Part shown: piece by piece, positions 1 to 9,895 of the stretch | Position numbering within the stretch: the first letter of the stretch is position 1 | Layout of the letters: each line of letters starts with the position of its first letter | NCBI GenBank assembly: GCA_010015745.1 | Contig: ML978245.1 | Coordinates: 1,402 to 65,401 of the forward strand | Length of the DNA: 64,000 bases | DNA from: Setomelanomma holmii | Taxonomy: Eukaryota; Ascomycota; Dothideomycetes; Pleosporales; Phaeosphaeriaceae | Direction: 5' to 3' | Program-made: the position numbers and the translations under genes | Notes under the pieces: generated by a model | Databases searched by the model: none | What the model was told of the DNA's origin: nothing | Seen by the model: the letters and a program-made list of their open reading frames with translations, nothing else

Positions 1-872
1 AACAGTACACAAAGGAAGGAGAAAAGCGGGTCACCTACGGCTTTGCAGTGTACTAGAACGGAAAGCAACTGCAGATTAGACGCGGGTCACTTAAATCTAC
101 CTTGCACGTCTTTGACGCTAAGGCAGTAGGAGCATAGAGAGGCCTCTAGCACACCATAAGACAACCAGAGCTTAATACCCGTCAAATCTGGCTGTGCATA
201 GACAGCACCTCAGTCATATGGTGCCTGAGGGGCGACGCACCCCCTACCTCTCAATGGGCCTTCCTGGAGTGCTATGGCGCTATGGAGACTCACGACGTCT
301 CTATCAAATGGGCCCCTGGACACCTAGGCATTGACAGAATTGAGGCAGCAGACAGATTAGCCAACCTAGAAGCCCAACACCCATCACCCCCAACGGGTAA
401 AGCTGCTCTGCCTACACTCTCAGGCATCAAGACAATAGCCCGCAAGACACTACGACGCACACAGCAGATCTGGTGGTCTGACAAGAAGACTAAGCTCTCG
501 AAATGGTACAAAAGCTGGCACCTAGACTATGCACCACGCAGCAGTCTAAAGGAGCTCGACCTACCAAGAGCCACCTTAGCTAGACTACTCTCTATCCAAT
601 CTAGACATGGGGACTTTGCCTGGTACCACCGAAAGTACAACCATGAGGACGCAAACCTCACCTGCTCATGCGGGCGCGACAAGAGGCTAGAGCACCCTAT
701 GCTCTGCCGCAAGACGCTAGGGGCCTTTGGCTGATGGCCACTTCGACCGCCTACACCGCCATCTAGCCGGGCCGACGGCCTAGCGTACACTGCGGTGCTG
801 ATGGGGGACCTAGAGGCCTTTGAAGCCTTCATCCAACTTACACAATACTACACCAAGGTTTGTCCCCGGTAG
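1..872 (+). pseudogene. 3' end of a Tad-like LINE (RNase H and C-terminal tail)
   Basis: One frame reads through the segment and matches the RNase H domain and C-terminus of a fungal Tad1-type non-LTR retrotransposon. The RNase H motif WAPGHLGI followed by AADRLAN lies near 309-360, and a cysteine/histidine knuckle (CSCGRD, EHPMLC) near 664-708. The tail continues in the same frame to a TAG at 870. The frame is broken by TAG codons at 54, 135 and 147 and a TGA at 732, so it cannot encode a working protein. The element runs off the left edge, so the reverse transcriptase would lie outside the window. Such stops fit RIP decay, but other mutation is not excluded. Confidence 0.85.
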
Positions 873-979
873 CCCCTCCTGCCCTGTAACAGCAACGGGC
901 AAGGCAGCACCTGGCGGAACTAGGCCCAGCACAACAGATGCAACACCCCCCACCTCTCTTCCTCTCTTCCCCCCTCCCC

Positions 980-1042
<63 letters not shown>

Positions 1043-1270
1043 TAGCATATAGATGCCTTAAAATGCAAGAAAACCACTCTAATGTACATACATCGCTCAG
1101 TCTCCCTAACTGGAAGGGGAGCTGTATCTCTGAAATGGTAGCAATACCCGTGCAGGCAAGAAATGCTTTCTAAGGTAGTGCAGCAGCACTATAATTCCAT
1201 AGCTTAGCACGTCGTATATGCCCTTTGGGAGGCGAGATGGTGGACTTAATCCCCATTAACTAGACAAAAA
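873..1270. other. non-coding gap between two transposon fragments
   Basis: Apart from the compound microsatellite there is nothing supportable here. No terminal inverted repeat or poly-A tail that would mark the end of the LINE could be recognised. Confidence 0.5.
981..1034. repeat. (AC)n-(CT)n microsatellite
   Basis: About 29 bases of AC dinucleotides run directly into about 24 bases of CT dinucleotides. The repeat sits just downstream of the LINE tail in a pyrimidine-rich stretch (about 945-1040). The short open frames over it are artefacts of the repeat. Confidence 0.95.
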
Positions 1271-2062
1271 ATGAATACCAACCAACCAACCAACCCTATA
1301 GACCGGAAGGCTGTATTTAAAAGGTTCCGTCTGAAGACACCAGAACAAGTGGAGCAAGACCCTCAAAGCTCTCCTCTTGCTAACGCTACTCGGAGAGAGG
1401 TTCGAAGCGTTATTGAGAAGGCTACGAGAGAAGGGGAGGAGAAAAGAGCCCACAAGATCACCCAGCGGTTCCACCACGTTCAGGTGGAAAATGAGCTTCT
1501 CAGAGGCGAGAACGAGAGGCTACAAGAAGCGCTTAAGCTTAAGAAGAAGCACAAGAAGAAGGGCAAGGTCCTTGACCTGCAGCAGCGTGAGGAGTATCAT
1601 GGTGGTGCAGTCCTCTGGTCTCCAAGAAAGCTTAGAGAATCTCAGTTCCGTAGGAGAGTAACAGAACAAGAAGAGGAGCAAAAGAAACTCCAAAAAGCAG
1701 AGATGAGAGAGCTTAAGAGTCAAGCTGCCTTATTTAAAAAGGAGCAGGCAGAACAGAGGCGTATAGAGCGAGAGGCAGCCAAAGTGGTACGGGAGAAGGA
1801 GAAAGAAAGGGTGGTAGCAGAGAGAGCTGAAACTAAGCGCAAGAAACAAGAGGAGAGAGACGCTGTAACTGCTCAAAAAGCTGTACAATTATCTCAAAGA
1901 GGCAAGAGAGCAGCCTCACAAAAGCCTACGCGTGCGCGAAAGCGTGCGCGGGTTGCGCAGCCTGCAAAAGGTGGTGGTGGTGGTGACCCTACACCACCAC
2001 CACCCCCAACTAAAACCACCACTTCAGGGCGTCCCATCAAGCTTCCAAAGAAATTTGAGTAG
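1271..2062 (+). pseudogene. orphan C-terminal part of a pogo/Fot1-type (DDE_1) transposase
   Basis: This 263-codon open frame resembles the region after the DDE domain in fungal pogo/Fot1-like transposases. It begins with a segment like the end of the catalytic domain (DRKAVFKRFRLKTP). A leucine/glutamate helix follows (LLRGENERLQEALKLKKK), then a GKVLDLQQREEYHGGAV-like block and a long lysine/arginine/glutamate coiled coil, and it ends in a Gly/Pro-rich tail. No helix-turn-helix, CENPB-type DNA-binding or DDE catalytic segment lies upstream, where a LINE sits instead. It is therefore a 5'-truncated element rather than an autonomous transposase. The frame is unusually intact for a dead fragment. 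It could be expressed as a basic coiled-coil protein, but nothing here shows that. Confidence 0.65.
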
Positions 2063-2064
2063 GC

Positions 2065-2490
2065 CAAATTAATCGCAAGCATCACTTTATTTCTCCACCA
2101 CAAAATCTTGTGATAATAGCTATTATATGTGATTGTACAGCCTCATCTTTGTGGGTGGGCAAATAGCGTAGTTCTGTTAACTTTGAACTCCTTGGCGCAC
2201 TTTCTGAACGACAATTGTTCGCCTGGTTCTTGCGATTCTATAGCTGCAACTGCCTTGTCGATTAGGTCTATATCAGTGAAGATAACGTGTGTTGAAGTTA
2301 GTGTTGATTTGGTGGGATGATGGTGGGGTGGGTCGGCACGCTACGTGGCTCGTTACGCCAATGCCCACGTTATCCCTGATGGCGGTGGCTGTGCTGCAGG
2401 CTGACTGACTGTCCGCGATTTGGATGTATGCACCTACAGTAACTTACATCGCTACGTTTTCATGCATCGAAGACTGAGTCCCTGTCCACC
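2065..2490. other. non-coding gap upstream of the helo/Ras-like gene
   Basis: It probably holds the 3' end of the transposase fragment and the promoter of the next gene. A GTGGGTGGGC string followed by GCGTAG near 2150-2172 loosely resembles the end of a Fot1-like inverted repeat, but no partner was found. Confidence 0.35.
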
Positions 2491-4367
2491 ATGGCATTGG
2501 AGGTGTCCGCTGCCATCATTGGCATCCTAGCAGCGGCGGGTCAGGTTGCCAAGACGCTAGAGCCCGTAGTGTCCGCTTTCGTTCACGCACCTCAACACGC
2601 ACACACCATCCTGACCGAAGTCAAGCAAACACGAACAGTACTATCTGGCCTGCAAGCGCTGTTCGACGATCTAGGGACTTCACCAAAGCGACGCAAAGAA
2701 CTAATACGCGTGGATGCGCTCGTCGTTTCCCTCACTGATGGCGTCCTTCTCTTTTCGGCACTCGAGGCACTTGTTGACCAGCTGGGCGAGATCGAGCCCA
2801 AGGAATCAATTCTCATTCGCACGCAATGGGCACGACACAAAAAAGAGCTAGATTCAATCCTTTCGAGGCTTCTATCATTCAAAATCTCCATCAATCTGGT
2901 TCTGAGCATACTTCAATGGTGAGTACGATTTAAGCCATACCTCTTCAGCTTGACCAACAGTCGACAGTGATTCCGATCTGGATGCGCAGCGCGACCGGAA
3001 ACAGCTACTGGATGTTACCGCCAAACTCCTAGCAAGCAATGTCGATTTGGCAAAGCGTATAGCAGACCTTGAGCACTGCTATCATTCGAGTAATTCAGCC
3101 ATCACTCGCCCTTCTACGCGTCGTGCATCGAACGTAACATACTCAACGGGCACAGACGATGACGACAGTGCCGAGCCATCACCAATGCCCGCTTCTATAT
3201 CTCTTGCAGAGGCTCGGAGACGTTCTCACTTCGAGCACGACCTGGAAGCCTCCAGAGTGTACAGCAAGGTTCGACGAAAATCTGCAGACTACTCCTTCCG
3301 AAGCTCAGTGGCACCATCGCACGCATGGTCCGCTCTTTCGGATATCAGCCTTGCTGATCTCTCTACTATCTCTGTTATTGCTCTTCCGCTGCACCGAGAT
3401 GATGTGAAGAATGTCTTTCATTGTAAGGATCGAGATGCAGATTCTGATGAAGTAGTGCCTGATTGGCCTCATGCATTTGATGGCGTAATCCTAGTCAACC
3501 AGACTGTGGAGATCAAGTACGAGAGCCTTGCAGATGAAGGACTGTTGTTCTCGAGCGTTCCATCGATCAGCGGGCCGCTGAAGTTTCCGGAGCTGGATGT
3601 TCGCCCGTCTACTAAGCTTACGCTAATGGTGAAAGGCGCTCCTACAGCCACTATTCAGGATCTGTTCGCAAAGGTTCGTGATGCTGTCATGTCCAAGTGA
3701 TATCAAACGAACAGAACGTACTGATTTTAAACAGTTTGCACCTTTTTCAAAAGTCCTTGACACAACCAGCTATTGTGAAAGGGCCATTCCTGGCTACTAC
3801 TGCAACATAGATGGCGTCTCAGTCCACACAGATATTGTCATTAACCCTGAATTCGAAATTCTGTATGACATGGTCATGTTGATCTCCGCATACGAGTTGC
3901 CAGCATCCTGCAGCTTTGTCGAACAATATAGGCCTCAGTTTAGACACTGGGAAGCCCTGCAATTTCCTCCGACAATGATCGTGGGCTATCAAAACTTTAT
4001 GAACGACAGGAGAGCACATCGCGACAAGATTCTCTACAAGAAAGCCCTGGCCAAAGGTTGTGCGTTCTGGAGTGTGGCTGACGGGCATGCAAACTCGCTC
4101 GAACAGGCTCTTCATGAGCTCATTCGTACGCGTTGGACATTTGAGAATCTGCAAGCAGAAAGATTTCAGAACCATAAGCGACATGCACACATGCTTGCGG
4201 AGCGCAAGAAGAGGGCAAAGGAGTTACTCGCAGCTCGTGAGGCTCAATCACGAGCGAGAGGTATCAACCTTCAAAATCCACTAAGCGCAATGAATCTGCA
4301 GTCTTTGGACATTGTCGACGAGGAATCCGCGCTGATGTCAAGACCTCTTGGCGAGCACGGGTGGTGA
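2491..4367 (+). CDS. helo-like STAND N-terminal domain fused to a degenerate Ras-like domain
   Basis: Three exons (2491-2918, 2968-3673, 3735-4367) join in phase to give about 588 residues. The start CCACCATGG is well placed. Residues 1-143 match the fungal helo-like N-terminal domain of STAND/NLR-type proteins: a hydrophobic first helix from MALEVSAAII, then repeated amphipathic helices. A linker holds a conserved block (SRVYSK, FRSSV, SHAWSALSDISL, SVIALPL). The C-terminal part has the order of a small GTPase: a KLTLMV strand, IDGVSV, an SFVEQY helix, the FPPTMIVG strand and a final LEQALHELIR helix. The P-loop is replaced by VKGAPTAT, DTAG by NPEF and NKxD by YQNF, so GTP binding is unlikely. 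A basic coiled coil ends the protein. Two broken paralogs at 40-44 kb share both intron positions. A role in allorecognition or cell death is inferred from the N-terminal family only. Confidence 0.75.
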
Positions 4368-5030
4368 CGCCCATAATGATGGACAATATTACCCCCGCTG
4401 CCCGTTACCCTCCAGATGCCATGTTGAGACCATCGCACTTCCACAGGTATGTCCAACCTTGACGACCTTCTCGTCGCGTCAGCCAATTTCTTATGTTACT
4501 CAGGCTACACACGGGGCATTGTTGGAAATTGCTGGCATTCCTTTCGTATTCCAGTTTGAGCCAGGACAACAACGTTTCGTCAACGATTCAATGGCTCAAC
4601 ATCACGAAATATATGACCAGCACGTGTCGACGGCTCCATATATGAGGCCGTGTAATTCATTCCTCTATCCATCGCGCTGAAAGCGCTCACATTATGAGCA
4701 CAATTCACTTATGGAATCGCATCAATGGCGCAATCGGAACTCGTATACAAATGCAAAACCACCGCATCAAAACACCTTTCGAACAGTCCAGATTCGCTTT
4801 TGGCTAGTGCGAACCTTGCCCCACGCGCCTCGTGGCTTTAGCTTGCATTACCACGTGAGTACGGCTGACTTGCATAAGCCTGTATGTCTGGAATTGGAAA
4901 GCTGCCAGGCTGAAGATACTACTTCGCTCATCGTTGCCTAGATTGTTGCTCATGTCAATAGCAGGATATCAGTCCGCGTTCGACAGATTTTGAGGCAGCA
5001 ATTATCCCAAACCTTTAGCGCTCCTATGAG
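4368..5030 (+). other. gap with unsupported short open frames
   Basis: Open frames at 4348-4680 and 4711-4941 show no recognisable domain and may belong to the 3' UTR of the preceding gene or the 5' region of the HET gene. No gene is claimed. Confidence 0.4.
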
Positions 5031-6714
5031 ATGAAATCGAACCAATATCAGTATCGCCTTCTCGAGGGACCGAAGGCAATCTGCCTCGTTGCGGTTCAAT
5101 CAGCCCGCCGTTCGAATCAAGCCTTGCACCTGACTATCTTATATGCATCCTTGGACGATTACCCTCCGTATGCTGCTCTTTCATGTGAATGGAGAAACGA
5201 AAGACCCTGGCGTTTGATTGACGTCGATGAGTCCTCGTCGATCTTAGTGACATCAAACTGCTTTGGTGCACTAATCAGACTCCGCCTCAAGAAAGGCTGG
5301 CATATTCACTGGGTCGATGCGATTTGTATAAATCAAGAGGACGTCCAAGAACGGAACGCACAGGTTTCTATGATGATCAATATCTATCAACACGCTGATA
5401 GGACCATTGTCTGGTTGGGCAACGATAGCCTCGACAGCCAACGCGTGCTGAGGTTCTTAAGTAGGGCCAGCTTCTTCTATCGACACTCGTGCTTACAACG
5501 GCTATAGCTATACAATGGCATCATGTCTTGGAACAATTTATTCACCGGTATGTCAAAAGTGCCTTCTCTGGGCATTGCGATCTAATAGCGAGCAAGGATG
5601 TACAGCTTCAGCACTCTTTTCACTTGCCGACTGCTCTTATTGGACACGAATGTGGACCATACAAGAATTCTCAGCTTCCGTTCCTCTAGTTTATTGGGGC
5701 AACGCTGATCGAGCTCCCGGCTTTGGCGCTTTGAGAGCTATCCGTGAGGTCTCTGCGACACAAGCCTTCTCTAAGTCTGGTGGTCAGTTTAGGGGTCGTC
5801 TACATTGGAATTTCTCCGGCTTCAAAGACCCGGAGTACGAGCCGCCGGCACTGTCTGCCCAATTTCCACATCTCTCACCCATGCATAGTACCGATGGCGG
5901 AGACAAGATATTCGCACTGAAAGGCCTCTTTCACCGTGGATATAGGGACCTGAACGTCGACTATGACCAGCCACTGTGGGACGTATATACAGCAGCAACG
6001 CGACTTACTTTAACGGCAGAGAAGTCCCTACTCCTCTTGGGCTTCGTCGCGAGATCGCAATCAGAAGATCGCTTGCCATCCTGGACAGTAGATTGGGACG
6101 ATAAGCTTGCTCATACGATGCAAGTCTCTGGTGCGGCAAGTGACCCCGAACCAGTATTCGCATTCGTCAACGACGGAATGGTGTTGCGACTTTCTGGCAG
6201 GTTCATTGGCGTTATCTCCGGCGCAATCAGCACAATATTTCCACAACTCGACATCCTTCCTATAGGCTTCATTTTCGACGGCCATCCCATCGACGTCTGT
6301 ATGCGCAACAGAACCTGCTTAAGGATGCTTTTCAACTTCTACCAAAAAAATTGCCAGTCATGGTATCCGGACTTTGCATCGTACCTTCAGGCTGTAACCA
6401 AGTTCCTTGACCCAGAGAAGAAGTACAACGCAGCTACTCAAAGTGCTGCCACCCATATATTCGAGGGCCGCGAACATGCCGCCATGCTCGAGATCGGCGA
6501 TGAAGAAACACTGTTCCTGAACAAACTCAACGGTACCGTTCTCTTCACAACCACGGACACCTCCTTTGGTGTAGCGCGTGGAGATGGCATTCGGAGTGGC
6601 GATCGCATCGCTCCAGTGTCCGGCCTAGGAAATCCGATCATTCTCCGTCCTTTGTCAACCTCCTTCGAACTAATCACTTCTGCCATCGTATCTGGGGTTA
6701 CTTTTGACGAATAG
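5031..6714 (+). CDS. HET-domain (heterokaryon incompatibility) protein
   Basis: Residues from about 30 match the HET domain: YAALSCEW in place of the usual YxALSYxWG, a TSNCFGALIRLR helix, the hallmark WVDAICINQED, then AQVSMMINIYQHAD and IVWLGND. Exon 2 carries the end of the domain (YWTRMWTIQEF), where families usually show RxWxxQE, followed by a long C-terminal region including DGGDKIFALKGL and PSWTVDWD, also typical. The best in-phase model is exon 1 at 5031-5452 and exon 2 at 5508-6714, about 540 residues. The intron has a weak GTTCTT donor and a CTATAG acceptor. A second intron within 5548-5588 (GTATGT donor, CTAAT branch) is an alternative, so the splice pattern is uncertain. HET proteins trigger death on fusion of unlike hyphae; the partner of this one is unknown. 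Confidence 0.8.
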
Positions 6715-7074
6715 TGGCCTGAAGATGCAAAGCAGCTCTCGCAATTTGACATAATATGGAGCATGTCACCCGTTACACCACGACCACGATAAGACTATTC
6801 GGCAGAATACGCACCACTTGCGTGCGCAATGGCTGAGTTTCTAATACTATTGGACTGTGGATGTGGTCTAGCCCAACTTCGCCTGGACGTCGAAAGCTGT
6901 TGGACGATTCGTCCTGTGGTTATCTACAAAAAGACGGAGCGCATTTGGTACGCGATTTCTTGCTTATAGTCTTGCGTGGAGCGAGGACCAGTTCCGGGCG
7001 GCTTTCAGCAAATATCATATCAATCTATTCCCTGGGTATCAAATCGTCGTCATCAAAACGCCCCTTAACACCTA
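6715..7074. other. convergent intergenic gap
   Basis: It lies between the 3' ends of the HET gene and the RBR ligase gene and presumably holds both terminators. No further gene is seen. The stretch from about 7060 into the ligase C-terminus is C/T-rich on this strand. Confidence 0.5.
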
Positions 7075-9036
7075 TCAAACAAAAACACTCTCCAAAACCC
7101 CCTCAATCCACCCCTCCCAATCTCCCTTACTCCTCCCCAACACGCCCCTTTCCCCACCCTTCCCCACCTCCTTCAACAAATCGCCCTTCTTCCCCTCTCC
7201 CTGCGCCTCCCACCACTCCCTCTCCGCACTCTCCTTGGCGCGCTTAACAACCCTGTCCTCATCCTCCACACGGTACAAATCACATTTATTACACTCCTGA
7301 CACGCGACGCCGGGCCGTTCGCGAAAATGCTGGCAGAAATGCGCGTACCCCTGGTCCGCGAGGCCCTGGCGACATACGTAGCACATGCTGTATCCGCACA
7401 GACAAACGAGTTTATTACAGCCTTCGGATTTGACGAAGCCGAGGTTGCACTGTGGGCATGTGCGTTTTACAGCGTCGGTCGTGGCGCGCTCGAGGGTGAG
7501 GCGCAGAGAGGTGAGTTGGCTGGAGTAGCATGTGTGCGGGTCGTGCCAGGGGGCGGAGCAGGTGAGGCAGGATGTGCGACTGCAGGTGGGCGCGAGGCAT
7601 TGGTAGCGGAGACCACGGCGTTTGAGGTGGATGCGGCACAGGGCGGATTGAATAGACGTGTAGAAGGGGAGGAGTGGAGTAATGGCGGGGACGAGGAGGG
7701 TGAGGAGGCCGTAGAGGGTGACTAGGATGACGATGAGGACTTGGGATGTGACGGTCCTGAGAAGGTCCAAGAGGGGTGTGGAAGCGATGGTAGAGAGGAC
7801 GATGGGCTGGTACTTGAGTTGGAGCTGAGTGAAGAGTTCAGCATCGGCGAGCGCGAGGTCGTTCAGCTCAGCGTAGGAACAGAAAGGGCATCGGACGAGT
7901 GGGAGTTGGGACTTGATCAATGCTTCGTTGGCGAATCGCTCATGCAGCTTGGCGAAGTTGTCCTCGCCGTCCTCCTCTTCCAGAAGGGCGCGCTGTACGA
8001 AGGGCAGCGAAACACAACCCTGACAGTCGCTATCCGCCATTGGTGCGATACATCTCAATGTACATCGCTCGGTGTTGATGTTGCGCGCCCAGCCCTGGTC
8101 GTACAACGCGGCGTTGATGGCATGCCGTATGCAGCGGAAGCAAATGTAGTGGCCGTCCGCGTCGCATGCCGACATTTGCTGAAGGGTGTTTGGGATGAAG
8201 CAGCATTCGCAATCGTACATCTCGCCCTCTCTTTCCGCCTCTTCCTCATTCCACTTTATTGCTAGGTCCATATCTTGTCGTAATTGTTCTTTTCGTCTTC
8301 TCTCAAGCTCAGGCATAATGAGACTTTCATACAACTCCCGGTTCAAATCGTCACTTTTGGTCTTAACAAGCAGCGGCATCCTCGGGCGGTCCGTCTTTGG
8401 GTCTGCCGTTGTCCACACAACCAGCGGATGGTCCTCCGCACTTGGCGCCTTTCGTCGCATAATGAAATTGGTAAAGCTCGACCTCCAGCTCTTGCTCGCC
8501 AGCCCCAGCAACGTCGGCCGCGCCTGAATATAGCTCCAGTTATACTCCGCCAGTACGGCCTTGATAGTAGAGTGGCTTAGGCCCCGGAACTCCTGATATA
8601 ACGCCTCCTTAGCCGCATTTTTGTATCGCTCTGGCCGAAAGGTATCCTCCAGGGCAAGCGGTCTGCCACGTGTATCACTCGGCTCATCGACCTTGCGATA
8701 CTTGTATGTATGCGCCGTCTCCCTTTGCTCTTCCTGCTCGGCCGGCATCCGGTAGCGCCCGCGCACGTACTTGTGTCCGTGCTTGAGGAGCGCCTCTGTG
8801 ATGACCTGAAGTCTGCTTTCCTCGCTGAAGCTTGATAGCATCTCGCGGAAGACTTCGGGTTGTATGTCTGGGAACACATCTGTGAGCGCCTGCAGCGAGC
8901 CATTGAGCTCGCGGAGGTTCGGCTCGGCGAGACCATTGTGGCCGGAGGAGGAGAGGTGACTTATTGATTCGCTGGAGGTGGTGGAGGGGCGTCGAATGGT
9001 TGGTGGCCGTATGAGCGAAGAGAAGACGGTCGCCAT
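7075..9036 (-). CDS. RBR-type E3 ubiquitin ligase, RNF216/TRIAD3-like, with membrane hairpin
   Basis: This single-exon gene encodes 653 residues; the start ATGGCG follows CCACC. Two CUE/UBA-like helical segments lie near residues 40-86 and 144-188. RING1 begins at CECC (about residue 275) and runs to CTLRC and CQGC, and VRCPFCSY (about 381) is the end of the RING1-IBR linker region seen in RNF216. A strongly hydrophobic hairpin (about 421-460) follows. The IBR starts at RYQCLAPTC (about 478), and RING2 at TCPQCNLGF has KSEGC (about 540) as the expected catalytic cysteine, ending HFCQHF and CQECNKCDLY. RBR ligases accept ubiquitin on the RING2 cysteine before passing it to substrate. The pattern is closest to RNF216. 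The two membrane-spanning segments suggest anchoring in an organelle membrane, which is inference. Confidence 0.88.
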   Translation of the reverse strand: MATVFSSLIRPPTIRRPSTTSSESISHLSSSGHNGLAEPNLRELNGSLQALTDVFPDIQPEVFREMLSSFSEESRLQVITEALLKHGHKYVRGRYRMPAEQEEQRETAHTYKYRKVDEPSDTRGRPLALEDTFRPERYKNAAKEALYQEFRGLSHSTIKAVLAEYNWSYIQARPTLLGLASKSWRSSFTNFIMRRKAPSAEDHPLVVWTTADPKTDRPRMPLLVKTKSDDLNRELYESLIMPELERRRKEQLRQDMDLAIKWNEEEAEREGEMYDCECCFIPNTLQQMSACDADGHYICFRCIRHAINAALYDQGWARNINTERCTLRCIAPMADSDCQGCVSLPFVQRALLEEEDGEDNFAKLHERFANEALIKSQLPLVRCPFCSYAELNDLALADAELFTQLQLKYQPIVLSTIASTPLLDLLRTVTSQVLIVILVTLYGLLTLLVPAITPLLPFYTSIQSALCRIHLKRRGLRYQCLAPTCSRTSCLTCSAPWHDPHTCYSSQLTSLRLTLERATTDAVKRTCPQCNLGFVKSEGCNKLVCLCGYSMCYVCRQGLADQGYAHFCQHFRERPGVACQECNKCDLYRVEDEDRVVKRAKESAEREWWEAQGEGKKGDLLKEVGKGGERGVLGRSKGDWEGWIEGVLESVFV

Positions 9037-9895
9037 GGTGGATGGGAGCGGCTCAGCGCTGTGGCGGGCGTTTGGTGCCGTACATGCGTGACGAGGGTGT
9101 CTAGAAGTCTTACGGGCGAAGAAGGTTGTGGAAGAAGCTTAACCAAACATTAGGATTAAACAAAGGTACGAAGTGGTGGAGTGGGGTGAAAGGGCCGAGA
9201 ATGGTTCGTTGCTCGCATGTTCACGGTTCGAAGTTCCGTGCGTCATACGGAACCCTGCGAATCACGGGCTTCGACGCCCGAGCACGTGCAATCATCCACC
9301 ATTGATGCAGCACATTATGAGAGCCTCGTACATTTGACAGAATCGTCAAACATGACTTTAGGCATTGTTTTCATGTATTTGCCTATGCGTTATCTCTATA
9401 AAAGTCTACCTGTCGCACATTTTCAAGTGCAGAGAACTAAATCAAGGGCGTTATTCCATGATCACAAAACAGTACATACGTAGTGCTGAACAGATTGATG
9501 ACTATGAAGAAGATGACTCATGAGATAGTCTTTAATACGAAGTGGAGACCAAACGGTTGCCTTGTGCAGTGTTTCGTGCCAACAAGCTTGATAAAAGTAA
9601 ATTGCTTCAATGAAGACGGGACGACGTTGTAGTCGTAATGGTCACGGTGACCGTCCTCGTCAAGGCTTGTTCCAATGCTCTCCTCGCTTGCAACTCGGGT
9701 GCTCTTACGTTCCCATTGCGATCGTGTTCCGTCGTCCTAAGCGTAGAGACACTACTCGAATGAGTTGCCATGCCTGTTCTCGACACTACGATCGTCCGCG
9801 AAGCTGGCACCGTCGAAGTCATCTTAGACGTCGATGTAGTCCAAGGGTGTACCGATGCTGCAGACGAAGAAAAGGTTGCGTGTTGCATGACCGAT
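9037..9895. other. gap upstream of the RBR gene
   Basis: No recognisable gene. Overlapping frames at 9607-9948 on both strands have biased Ser/Thr/Arg composition and no domain. The part next to 9036 is the promoter side of the RBR gene. Confidence 0.4.

Noticed and set aside
2300..2360. GGGTGGGTCGGCACGCTACG-like string as a transposon end
   Set aside because: No inverted partner in the window.
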